In this document: positions 46,568 to 58,793 of the stretch, one piece after another | Position numbering within the stretch: position 1 is the first letter of the stretch | Layout: each line of letters starts with the position of its first letter | Source: Paraspadella gotoi | Lineage: Eukaryota > Chaetognatha | Assembly: GCA_051294375.1 (NCBI GenBank) | Contig: CM119266.1 | Location: 22,603,575-22,667,574, forward strand | Reading direction: 5' to 3' | Length of the DNA stretch: 64,000 nt | The notes under the pieces: generated by a model | Seen by the model: the letters and a program-made list of their open reading frames with translations, nothing else | The model's database searches: none | What the model was told of the DNA's origin: nothing | Program-made: the position numbers and the translations under genes

Positions 46568-48309
46568 ATGCAATCGCGAAATTAAAGCCAGACTTTTAAG
46601 GAGTCGGCGTCGCCAGAACCCAAAACCCAGAGGTACGGTTTGTTTTAAGGGTTCTGTGTCATTAGATTCGGGATCCCTTTTTTTATTAGAAGGATAGAGA
46701 CATATATTTCCTTCGTCTCTTGATATGATACTCGATCCACTCTTGCCCAGACAATTTTTCCATAATATTTTTTATCACTTATCTTCGGCTGATGAATTGA
46801 CGAAAAGGTTTTTTTTTTGCCTTAAAAAAAATTCCACGAGGGAACAGCGTTGACCTTGAGAAATTCCATAACTTGCTCAATACGGTTCTTATTCATTCCA
46901 TTCTCTACAAAATGTTATGGATGCGATTTTTAAAAAATTCCACATTTCTAGCTTACAAAAAATAATATTAATTTTAAAGTTACAAAAAAATGGTGCCCTA
47001 TTTTTTGAAGCAAATAAAAATATAAGTCATTTAAACTTATTGCAAAAAATCCATTCCATGATGATTGTAGAGAAAACCATAAATTTTCCAAACAGTGCTA
47101 ATCAGTATATGTTTTATTATTCGATAGTTATTGAGTTGATCGATTTTTATGTAAAAAAAAGTTAGCAAGATTTTTCTTACAAAAGTTTTTTTCTCTGCTG
47201 TTCCTTGTGTTTGTTGATTTTTCAATTTTTTTTCCGGACTTGCAAAGTGACCTGAGAAGACATTAGAGTTCATCGTGCATGACGCGAATAATAAGCGAAT
47301 CAACAACGAATTCTTTTGAAAAAAAAGCTTGATAGAAAATCGTCTCTTACCTGATTGTTTTCTTTTTTTTAAAGCAAACATTGTTTATCATTTTTTTTCC
47401 TCGTACACTGAATTTAAAACATTTTTATTAATATCTTCTGACTGCAAAGCAGAAAGTTCCATCAGGGCTGGTGAGTAAAACGAAACTATGTTCATAGGTA
47501 TAATTCATTAAGAATAAGGATTCTCAAAAACATTTCCTTTCTTTTGCCTTATGCTAGATTATACACTACTACTACTTTGTTCAAGTTCTCTGGGCTTCGC
47601 CTTTGTGGCTGAGACTTTGTCGTCTTCAACACTTGAGCGTCATTTAGGACCGGTTTGCCAATTCTTCCTCTGGCGCTATTCGCACAAAAATACCATATGC
47701 TTTATTTGGCGTAGATAGCCCGGAAAAGTTAGCAAGTTCAATGAAACCACTCAAGCTGGAATACTGCCATAATTGTTTTTGCACTAAGATTTATCGTTGT
47801 TTATTACAGTAGTCTCTAGTAGAAATTAATACTTCATTTTTCTTGCTAGGTTCAAAGAGACCCTTTTTTATTTCTATACAAACAAAATTTATTAGTAAAT
47901 AATTGTATTGTATGTATTTAACAGTCTGCTCTCTCTCACTGTCTGGTCTGTCTTATCTGGTCTGTGTTCTCTCTCTCTCTCATCTCTCTCTCCTGTTTTT
48001 TATCTGAGCCAGCGGGCAAGCCGTCCTGGTCTAGATTTTGATTTCGGTTTTAGCTTTCTCTGATGACCGCTTTTTTGCAAATCAGGCTCTGAAAGTTGAT
48101 GATATCATAGGGAGTTGAAATTTGATATTGTTCGCTTCTAATTCATCCAAGATCTTTAAAATTCTCATTGTTTCATATCAATATTCGTATATGTTTAGTG
48201 TTTTATTTACAAAACGAAAACGTTTTAATTATATGTCGCTCTCTCTCTCTCTTTTCTTTTTAAATACATGGTCGCTCTCCTCTCTCTCTTTTCTCCGTCA
48301 CTGCTTCTT

Positions 48310-48361
48310 CATGATTTGTCTAAAAACGAGTTTCGGCTTCTGCAGCGTCTAGTTCAGTCTT

Positions 48362-48406
<45 letters not shown>

Positions 48407-48600
48407 TCATCAACGCTATCTTCTGTTTTATTGGACCGTACTCTCGCATCAGGATGAATGGACAATCATCGCATCAATGAATGGACTATTCATCACAGCA
48501 GTGAATGACTATCATTCCCATCAATAATTGATTATCATCGAATCAATAATCAATTCCTATTACATCAATAAATTACTATTGTACAAGATACATATCATTA
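48310..48600 (-). repeat. R5 partial copy
   Basis: AAAACGAGTTTCGGCTTCTG, CT run (48366-48403) and ATCATCGCATCAATGAATG minisatellite, as in the copies at 13 and 38 kb. Lies inside the left arm of the large inverted repeat. Confidence 0.65.
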
Positions 48601-50619
48601 TTAGTATTTACCTCAGAGAATCAATTACTATTACATTCAATAATTCGTTTTTTCCCGGGTTTTTTCATTAATTGTTCTTTGATAGTGGGCTCTGGCTCGA
48701 TCTTGAGTTGCTTTTTAAGAATTTTTTTTCTCTCTCTCTCTCTTTCTCTCTCCCGTCCTCCTCTTCTCTCTCCATATCCTCGATCTTTTACTGTCATTGT
48801 CTCTTTTCTGTTCTCACTTCTATGTATGTGACTTTCTTAAATCCTATATAATTTACTGTTAAGAAAATGAAAAAAACTGTTTAAAACATATTTACATTTT
48901 TAAATATTTTTGTTGTTTACAAAAAGTTTTTTGTTTCAAGAATCTAAAAATTAGAGATTTCTTCCGTTGGGACTACTCCGATTCTTGGACACAAAGTAAT
49001 TTTCCACCTGCCTAGGACTGCTACTATTATTATTTGTGGAGCTATACTCCAGGAATAGGGGAGCTCCAAGTGATTTGGAGAAAGAGAAATTTGTGGGGCA
49101 AAAATAGTTATTTCTTAAAGGGTAATGAGTGGTAGTAGTTAATAACTCGCAGAATCGTGGCCCACGCGCAGTAGCTGGACGGCATGCACCTTGAGAAAAG
49201 ACTGGGATCCAGCGTACGTTGGTATCACCGTTTCTCATTTTCTTCCATTTTTCTCTGCTTTCACAGTTCGTTGGGGACCTTAACCGCCTGACTATATGCC
49301 AATAAACGAAAATACTTCCACCCCAGCATGGTTATAAAGTTCTCCATTTTCTTCCAGTGTCAGCGTTAATACAATATTTTTTACATTATTTAAAGACGGT
49401 AAGAGTACTATCAAGTAACATGGAAACGAATATTAACAACATTATTGATGAAACTTTGTTCAAAAAGATCCTAGATGCCTGAGTAGTACAAAAATATATT
49501 TGTTAAAAACAAAAAAAAAAAAAAAAAACAAAAACGAACGAAAAAATAAAAAAAAAGAAAAGAAAACTAGTATAGTTAAGCTGAATAGAAAAAAGTAAAC
49601 AAAGAAAGAAACCATAAAACTACATAACATTACGGGTTTATTGATAGAAGTTTTGTTATAGCTTTATGACGGCACATCCTATTTTTATTTATCCTTAGCC
49701 GATTCTGTTTTTTTCATATTGTTTCCTCTGTGTGGTTTATTATTTCTTTCTAATTGAGTTTTATCGATTTAGCATCTGTTATAATTTTCGAAATCTAATT
49801 TTGAAATATCCAATATTTATAAAATATTAAATATCAAATATGTCTAGAATACTAAGCTTATTCATTAACATATCGATTGTCACGCTCTAATTCATCACCT
49901 TCACTCTGTTCTCAGACGATATCTCCCTTCATCTCCCCCCCACAAAATAATTTATATTATATCTCTATCCTTAACTTTATTCTCCAAATTCATCTTGTTG
50001 TAAAGCGGAGTTCTCCAAGGGGTCTTCCCCTGCTCTCGTTTCTACCCGATAATTTACGGAGATCTGCTGATTATCTCCGGCTAATCAATACCAACCTTAA
50101 TCTCCTTACGAGAGATATAAATAAATTAAAGTAGTTTACTATCCACGAAAGTGAAAAAGGGGAAGTTCTGGTTCACTCCAGTCACTGGTACGGCCCGACT
50201 ACCAATCACAAGCCAGGTGGGAAATTACTTGGGTGTGATCGATCGTGCGACTTCCAGAATTAATCGGATTAGTCCCAAGCAATCTACGGTAGTGTTGTTG
50301 TTTGTGCTCGATTCTTCTTGTAATTTTGGAAGGAGGAAAGAAGTACCAGAGAAGAAAATATCTTCTGGTTAGACATTCGAGCACATCTGGGCGGTATCTA
50401 ATTTCTGGTGTGGGATTATTCTTTCTTGAAGAGGGCGCAAAAGAAGAGAATACCCACTATCTATCCTGACGCCGATTGGTGTTGTCCAACATGTCGGCCA
50501 CCCACGTTCGTTTCTACAACAAAATAGTGATTAAATTATTTAAAAACAATCAGTTGGCTAAATAGGATGTGTGTTTTAAAAAATCTAGTTGTCTCTTTGT
50601 ACATTGTTCTTAAGCTTAG

Positions 50620-51930
50620 ACAGTTAAAAAGAGGATGTATTCTAGGGGGATTTTTAAGGAAGAGGATATGGAAACCAAATAAAAGGTGGAAAAAAGGGAG
50701 GTGGATACAATGACAAAGTAGTACGGTTAGAAGCAGACAAAGAGACAATGACAGTTTTAAAGATCGTAAGGGATGAGAGCAGAGACTGATAGGGGGAAGA
50801 TTGAGCGAAGATGGAGAGACGATGCCCAGGGAGGACGAGGAAAGGAAAGAGAGACGAGAGAGAGACGAAGAGAAAAGAAAAGATCCTTTTAAAAGATCAA
50901 CCGAAAGATGGAGTGGACTCGATGGGCGATAGGGGAGAAAAGACCGAACCAGCCACAAAAAAAAGGGGAGAGTGTTAAGAGAGTGGTAGGATAGCGGAGA
51001 TATGGAAGCCCTCCACTATTCAGTGGTGGACAAATGGGAAAAAGGTGTAAAGGGTATTATGTGAGAAAAAAAGGAGGGGCAGAAACTCGCAAAGGAGAGG
51101 ATAGGGAAATAGGTAAGTGTAAAAGAGGAGAGAGCGGAAGAAAATAAAAGAAAGAAAGACGAGGGAAGGATGGAAGAAAAAGGAGAAAAAAATTGCGGCA
51201 GAGAAAAAAAGTGGAAATGGGAAATAGTAAAAATTGGGCGAACTGGTAAATTCGGAGGTGAGAGGTGGGAAAGGTGTGTGAAATAGGTGGATAAAAAGAA
51301 TTAAAGGTTGAGTGAGAGGGTGGAATAATAAGATAGGAGGGAAAATGGAAAATTAACTGAAGGGATAAAGGTGGGAAGAATGTGGAATTGGAGAAAAGTG
51401 GCAGGAAAAAAAAGACGAAAGAGAAAGAGCGCAAAGGAGAAGATATAGGAAGGTTGAGGAAGAAAAAGGGGTGGTAAAGAGAGTGGTGAAAAGTAATGAT
51501 GTCGCGAATATGTGGAAGTAAGAAGAAAAAAAAGAGAAAAAGTAAAAGTGTTGCAAATACAGGAGATAAGGTCAAATATATAATAAAAGTGGAAATGAAA
51601 GTGGAGACAAAGGATTCACTGCTGATGGGGAAATATGAGAGAAATATACATATGCGTTGAAATGCGCGTAGAAAGGATTGAGTGGAGGTAATATGATTGC
51701 GTATGGAAAAAGAGAGACAAGGAGAGTGGGAAAGGTGAATAGAAGAATAGAGATAGGCAAAAAACAAGGGATGCGGCGGGAAAAGGTTGAAAAAAAAGGA
51801 AATTGAGAAAAGTTGGTGTATGAGTGAAAGAAGAGGAGAGAGGAGAGAGGGTGGAGATAGAAGGGGATGATTAGGGGCGGGATTGGGAAGGACGAGTAGA
51901 AATTTTTAGAATGAGTAGTAAAGTTGCACA
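50620..51930. repeat. Purine-rich central spacer
   Basis: The plus strand is almost all A and G for 1.3 kb (GGAGAGAAAAG-type words, non-periodic) near the axis of the large inverted repeat. The 236-codon Phe/Ser/Leu minus-strand frame over it follows from composition. Confidence 0.8.
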
Positions 51931-52699
51931 TGGAGTATCTGAACAGACGAGCTTAAGTTCTCTGACCTCATGTCTAGTAACCGGAACTCGTAATTTCAGC
52001 TACCCAGAAAAACCATAAATAGTCTAATGAGAACTCACCCTCGAGTAATGACTCATATGAAGTCAGCGAAATTTCCCTCCCCGTGTCGTCACGATGGATT
52101 AATTAGACGAGAAGAGGAATGTCGAGACTGAGCTAGCTACCTGATGTAATATTTAAAGTAAAATTCACAGGATGCAGATTAGAAAGATTTACATTGCGAG
52201 TCAGTATCAAAAAAGGTGCTGATTACAAGTTATAAGTTTATACACAATGATTTTAGTCGTTTATGGTTTATGTAAATAAACATTAACATATACGATTATT
52301 GATATTGGAAACATGAGGGAATTTTTTAGTGTCAATGAAAGATTCTTGAATGTTAGTAGGGAGCCAGTTATATATCAAATTTTCATATAACCACTCCCGT
52401 GATTGAATCACATTCTAATTCACTCACTCTTCACGTTCGAGCACTTTTCATTTTATATAGGGTTGACATATAAAATCTTAGTCGATCTAACCGAAGAAAA
52501 GCTAAACCGGAATCAAAATCTAAGCCAGGACGGGCTTTTGTTATCATTACGACACATCTGTGGGCTACGATAAAAAACATGACAAACTAGAGAGAGATGA
52601 GGACTATGAGATGAGACCCACAGGACAGGATTTAGCACAGGACTAGCAAGTTAGATGAGAGAGAGGATAAGTTAGTTCTAAGGGGTATTTAACTATGCA

Positions 52700-55140
52700 T
52701 TTAGATACAATACATACTTAAATATTTCTAATAATTTTTGGTCTACCCACGATTTTCTTTTTTTGGTGTACAAGTAAATATAAAAAAGTCATCATTTTGA
52801 AAGACAACTATGGCAAGAACCATAACTGAACTATATTCATTTCGAACTCTTGGTCCTCCATCTGATGTGTTTTCTAACTATATAATATAATAAAATTTCT
52901 TTGAGCATTGAACAATTAGTTTATCGTGAAAACAAATAATCTGCTATTTCCAGGCCTTATGTGTGAACGATACGGTATAATGATCAGAAAAGCGACACGC
53001 TTGAGACTTTGTAACTTTGTGATTTCGTCCGAGCGCCTTTTCCTACGCCAAATAAAGCCCCAATTAGACACGAATAATTTCTGTCTCGCCCGACTAGCGC
53101 CTGAGATTGGAGCAATTGATTGTGGTTAAGTGTGGCTCATAACCGGGCTCCGTGTACTATCTGCATCGCCTCTCTTTGGGACTCGCCCAAGTTAGTTCTC
53201 GCAAGACGGACCAACGTCTCGCTCCGCACACATAGGCGCGAATCCAGCATGGAGCTTGACCTCATGTATTGATGGAGTAGTAGTTTATGTTTTGTCATAA
53301 CTCTGGAAATTTATTGTATTAACTGCCTCAAGCAAACGGAAATAGCGTTCAGATTGCAACATTTGATTTGTATAGTGAGAATCATAGGCATCATATATGT
53401 ATCCTCCCCATAGACACCTCGGACTGCTCTCCACGGAGTTGGCATGGTCATCTAATGTATCCCTTCTCCTACTACGCACCAAGTGCCAGAGTAGGAAAGA
53501 AAGAAAGGTGATTTAGGGACTGCTTTGCAGTATGTCACGAGAAGAGTGGAAGGGTTATAGTCAACTGGGGTTTTAATGAGTTACCGTTTTCTGGCTAGGA
53601 GTGCGAAAGTAATGTGAGAATAACACGGAATAGTGTGATTCCTCTCGCTTTGGTGTAGTGACTTAAGAGCGTATGTACGATACGCAATAAGTATAAAAGT
53701 CCACAATTTTACATATCAATCCCTATCTGCCTATATATTTTTCCCTTCCAGGTTCTCTCGTGTCGTGTGATAGTCTGCGACTTAATATTTTCGCGCTCAT
53801 CTTTCACTGCCATCGGTGAATTCTCCGTTAATCTTCTATGTATCTTTCTCCGCTACTGCATTCAATGAGCCCGGACCGTCTGCTGTGATGAAGAAAGACA
53901 AAAAAAAACGTAAGATAGCGGGTTTAGAGTTATAACTCGGGTTGAAGCGGCCCCACGAGTCGGGATAAATAATTGAAAAATCACAACAACCCAGCTAGAG
54001 TAAAAAAACTTTTTGCGTCAGAAAAATCTTTAGCCTCACTTTTTTTATCATAAAAAATCGCGATAACTCACATAGATACACTATTATTGCGGGAATAATT
54101 ATTCATAAACGTTATACTGATGTTGCACTTTTTTGGCTCCAATTAATTTATTCGCGCTTTCCTTTTGACAATCTTCGAATGGACTAGAGTGGAATTTTTC
54201 CACATTAAAGCTTAATGACTTATATTTTTTTGTGTGAGAGAGCTCTTCAAAAAATTAGAAAAGATCTTATCTTGTGCGCATCATTTTATTTCCTGCTGTA
54301 ACTTTGAAAATTAACTATCTTTTATGCTAGCTAAAAATGTGTTTGTTGGAATTTATCAAAAATCCAATCCATGCATGTAGATTATTGAGGATATATAAAG
54401 AACCTCATGAGTGCAAGTTTGGATAATTATTGCATTACAAGCCGAAGAGATCAATATACGCTAGTTTTACCTCGAGATAGGGAATTGTTTTTAATGTCAT
54501 AAAAATCCGGTTCTCCTTGTCATTGCCATTCGATTCTCTATGAGTATTGTAAGCGACAACAGGGTTCCCCGACTGAAGGTGATACTGATGGAAAAATATT
54601 CGACAAATTGTTTCTGCGTGACAGGGCAGTGGTACACTAGATTTCGAAGTATCATATCAAGAGACGAAAGTGAAAAAAATATTATGTCTCTTTCTCTATA
54701 TAAGGAGATCCTCTTCTGAATCTAATTGATAGACATCACTTAACACCACTCAATTAAGAACAACGTCAGACACGTAAAACTGGAGGCGATAACATAGCAT
54801 ATTTAATGTAAGTGGGACAACAAGCGACGGATCAGACAATTGAATACTCGGTATCACAAAGTTGACCGATATTTATTTGACCCCCTGGATGACCACAGGA
54901 CCGGACCCCCGGTACTCCAAGAAACCTCCGAGCGACCGACAGACCCGGGAAGGAAAACCAGGAAGTCGAAAAGTTGACTTATAGGGAAGTTGCTCCGAGA
55001 GCTGAGTAAGTACTCGTGGCGCAACTAAAGAAAAAAAACCCTAATTGGATGAATTTCATAGACTATAACTCTAGAGAGAGAGAGAGAGAGGCGTAACCCA
55101 GAAGTACTATATGAATGAAAAACAGAAAAATCAATACAAA
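52700..55140. other. No gene recognised
   Basis: Includes a 67-codon plus frame (52926-53129) and a 65-codon minus frame (53285-53482), both without motifs and both in the degenerate right arm. 54890-55010 is GC-rich and unlike its surroundings. Confidence 0.4.
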
Positions 55141-56500
55141 AATCTAAGTTTTATTTTAAAAAGAAACGCACTATATACAATATTACTATATTCATGTTGG
55201 TTCAAAAAAGATCAAAAGTGAAAAGGGGAAAAGAAGAAAATCAAAAGGAGACGTCGATGCCAAGGGCTTAGAGGAAATGGAAAATCTCGCGGGATTTTGA
55301 AAGAGAAAGAAAGGAAAGAAAGAAAAAAAAGGAAGAAAGGATTGAACTTTGAAAGGAAAGGAACCAATAGGGAAAATAAAGGAGAAAGAGAAGAGAGAAG
55401 GGAAAATAAAGAAGAAAGAGAAGAGAATTTGGGAAAAAAGGGAAGAGAGATGGGAATCTCTTTCGTTATATAATCTTAAAGGAACGCGGAGCCATTTGAA
55501 TGAATTTAAAAGAAAAGAAAAAAGAACTTGGTTCATTAGATGTGGTTGAATACAGAGAAACAAAATGTAAATAAAGGGGGGGAAAAAGAGACAAGGATGA
55601 AAAGGAAAAAAGTAATAAAGTTAAAGAAAGTGGAAGTGAGGAAATACAAACAAGAAGAATAGTAATGTATTTTGATTAATATTCTAACTCTAATGAGCCA
55701 CTTCGGCGGGGATAGTGTAAACTAGTCTTACAGGCCTTAAATTTAACTTTTTCTTTTTCTTTTTCGCACGATTTTTTTTTAATAAATAAAAAAAAAATCT
55801 CTCCCTCCAAAAAAAGGGCGCCGTTTAATTTTCGATTAGTTTCGGGCCAACGAAAGGATCTTGAACCGTCGCTCGCACAGCAGATGCCACAAAACAAACG
55901 TCATCTGAATTTCAATCCGCAATTAGGAGGTTGGCCATTTGACTTTGGCTACTTAATCTTTTTCTAAAAGTTGAGGTAGGGAACATTTTGTTTAAAAAAG
56001 AGCCTCACCAAGAAAAAAAGGTGTTGAGAAGAGAAAAGAAAAAGGAAAAGAAAAGAAAAAAAAAGAGAGAGAAAGAATTAAAGATAAAAAAGAAAGAAAG
56101 AAAGATAGAAAAAAGAAAGAAAAAAGAAAGACAGAAAGAAAGACAGAAAGAAAGAAACAAACAAAGAGATGAGGAGGAAAGAAACAAAAAAAGGAAGTAA
56201 AAAAGAAAAAAACTTTAAAAAATGAAATAAAAAAAAGAAGAAAAGAAGAAAGGCAGCTAAGAAAAGACTTCTTCAATTTTTTATCCATTCATCTCTCTCC
56301 CATTGGTCCGACTTTTTCAATCTTTAACGATTCCCGATTGGTCGATCCATAGTCAACGCTTCGCTATAATTGGCCCGTTTGCCTCAGTGGATTGAATGAC
56401 ATTCGTGGTTCGGGGACGCTAAGGCTGTCAAAATCTCGGGCCACCCGATTTTGATGTAACGAAAATTAACGAGGGTCTGGCTGGCTCTCTCTCTCTCTCT
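55141..56500. other. Low-complexity GAAA/GGAAAG region
   Basis: Two purine-rich tracts (55200-55660, 56010-56260) separated by about 350 bp of mixed sequence. Lys/Glu and Phe/Ser frames are artefacts. Confidence 0.7.
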
Positions 56501-56608
56501 NNNNNNNNNNNNNNNNNNNNNNNNNNNNNNNNNNNNNNNNNNNNNNNNNNNNNNNNNNNNNNNNNNNNNNNNNNNNNNNNNNNNNNNNNNNNNNNNNNNN
56601 NNNNNNNN
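56501..56608. other. Assembly gap (N)
   Basis: Run of N following a CT microsatellite. Confidence 0.99.
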
Positions 56609-57032
56609 CTCGGGATGGTTTTAGTAGAGAATTTCAGACCGCAGAACGACTCATTCTCAAGACGAACCTCCAATTTGTTAAAGGCGGGCCTTGGACTAGA
56701 ACTTTCAGTTTACAATTTAAAGATGAGAATATTTTATTAATAGGGTATGAAAAATAGCACGAAGAGTAAAATATTTAAACAGTAAACTATTGTCAAATAT
56801 CATTTTAGCGACGGGACATACTATGTTGGTAGATAATCAATTCTCAAATTCAAATACTCTTTACTAATGCAAAAAAAAATAAACTTTTTTAAATTAAAAT
56901 TGGCGTATTTTAAATTCGTTTAAACTTATGTTTATCGACCTCGTGACGACGACGGGTTTTTCATAAAAGAAGCGAAGTGTTTGTTTTTCCCGCGGGAATC
57001 TCAGATTCAAAACTTAAGTCGAAACGTAACAA

Positions 57033-57035
<3 letters not shown>

Positions 57036-57078
<43 letters not shown>
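57036..57078. repeat. (CT)n microsatellite
   Basis: 21 CT units, followed by pyrimidine-rich DNA to 57240. Confidence 0.95.
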
Positions 57079-57082
<4 letters not shown>

Positions 57083-57277
57083 ACCTCTCCCTTCTTTTCT
57101 CTTCCATTCCTTTCACAAAATCTCGCACCCCCTTTCATTTTCATTATCCAACTTCTTTCTTTTCTTTTCCTCCGCCCCTTTTCTTTTTTTTCTCTTCTCC
57201 TTTCCTTTTTTCTCTTCTCCTTTCCTCCGTTTTCCTCCCGAAACCAGAATTTGATGCGGAATTGGTTTTTCCGTGTC

Positions 57278-57334
57278 ATGCAAATCGGCGTCAGGCGACA
57301 TTTTAGAATCCCACCAAAAAGACCTCATTTGCAT
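57278..57334. promoter_or_regulatory. Paired octamer (POU-type) sites
   Basis: ATGCAAAT at 57278-57285 and ATTTGCAT at 57327-57334 are perfect inverted octamers 41 bp apart in an otherwise mixed-composition stretch. Whether they are bound is unknown. Confidence 0.3.
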
Positions 57335-57839
57335 ATTGACGGATTTTCCCCCCCTTCTTTTCCTCCTTTTTTTTGTTTTTGGGGTCACGTGTTGGGGGAG
57401 ATTGGTAGTTCGTTTCAATTCTGACATTTTGTTGTATAGTTGTGATTTTGGTTGCTTATCTTTTCGGTTTTACCTGTCAGTTTGAGAAAATGAGAAAATT
57501 CGCAATTTATTTTTTCAATTTGATTTTTTGATTCAACGGAACCCTAGATACGTTTATTTTTTTGAAAGAGAAGTGCTTGGCCGCGCTTCCTCCCTCGCTG
57601 CTTTCAATTTTCAAAAGAGGCGGAGCCAGGATTCGATTTCTCTTTTTTAATAAGATTAAATTCCATTTTATAAAAAAAAAAATTATTTATTTTTCGCTTC
57701 GAAGATTTCAAATAAAAAAGTTCATGAATTTTGCATTTATTTATTCTCTCTCTTTTTTTTTTCAGTCTTTCATTCAGCTCCTCTTTACCCTCACCCTTCC
57801 CTCCGCTTGGCAGGAAAAAAAAAAGAAAAAAAAAGAAAG

Positions 57840-58045
57840 TTCTTTTTTTTTCTCTCGTTGGCGTATTTACATTCCGCGGACCGAGAGTTCAGCGCGCTTT
57901 GCCACCCATGGCGCGATTGCCTTGAATACGCGCATAAAAAAAAAACCTGGGGCAGCTTCGAATCTTTCGTCTCGACTTAGCAGGCGCGTCGCTCTGCTCC
58001 GGCGACCCGAAGCAGAAAGCATTAACTATGAAGACTCTGATTAAC
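57840..58045 (+). other. CpG-rich patch, possible exon or promoter
   Basis: GGCGTATTTACATTCCGCGG and GCGCGCTTTGCCACC stand out against AT-rich flanks. The plus-strand frame ending 58042-58044 is open through it, with no domain. Confidence 0.2.
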
Positions 58046-58756
58046 TTACCTGAATTTCGGGTTTATGTATCTGAGTTTTTTGGTTTTTTTTTGTTGGGGG
58101 GGGATCTATCTTCTCTTAAAATGGGGTAAAAATCTAATTCTTGACGCCGTCAGTTTGATCAAACTATTCAATAATTAATTAGCGTAATTTTCATGACTTA
58201 TTTAAAATATTTTCAATATCCACACTTTGATAATCTAACTTTAAATTAAATTATCTTATATTTTCTCCATTATCCCCTCCTCCTCTCTTATATTTTTTCA
58301 AACTACCGTACTCGAGAAAAAATGTCCTTGGAAGACGTCGACGAGCGACGAACGACGACGAATTAAGACGACGATGACGTTGGCCAAGAATTCTCTACCC
58401 ATGTTTAATTCAAATCCTAATCTTTTCAAATTTCCCTCAAGGATTTTCGGTTTTCATCTCCGTCGGACTTTTGTCAAACTTCGTCCTTAATTTTTTCGAT
58501 CCGGATTCTTCGAACTGTTTATGTTGAAAACGACGGCGGAGAATGAAACTAGTTTTATATTCTCAGAACGCGGGTTAAAAATAGTATTTCTTATTGTACA
58601 TATATGTTTTTTTTTTCGTGGTATCACCGTTTAAGTTGAACTTTATTTGTTGAATGTGATTGTCTGAAGTTAAGTTTTAAAATAGATATTCAAGAAATTT
58701 CCCGATGAGTCAGAGACTCCACTTTGCGATCTCTTTTCACGCTTTCAATCCTTCTC

Positions 58757-58793
<37 letters not shown>

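Larger units (their letters stand above)
46620..54750. repeat. Large degenerate inverted repeat (about 8 kb)
   Basis: Matching inverted segments occur in mirror order: 46656-46755 with 54640-54732 (CGTCTCTTGATATGATACT), 47025-47050 with about 54190-54220, 47080-47130 with 54105-54170, 47160-47235 with 53970-54040, 48015-48062 with 52490-52545 (CTAGATTTTGATT), and 48165-48230 with 52260-52330 (TTCGTATATGTT). The axis is near 50.2-50.7 kb and drifts, so the right arm is longer. No gene is recognised in either arm. Confidence 0.65.

Noticed and set aside
51057-51767. 236-codon Phe/Ser/Leu minus-strand frame
   Set aside because: Produced by a purine-rich plus strand; no motif, and membrane-like composition is automatic.
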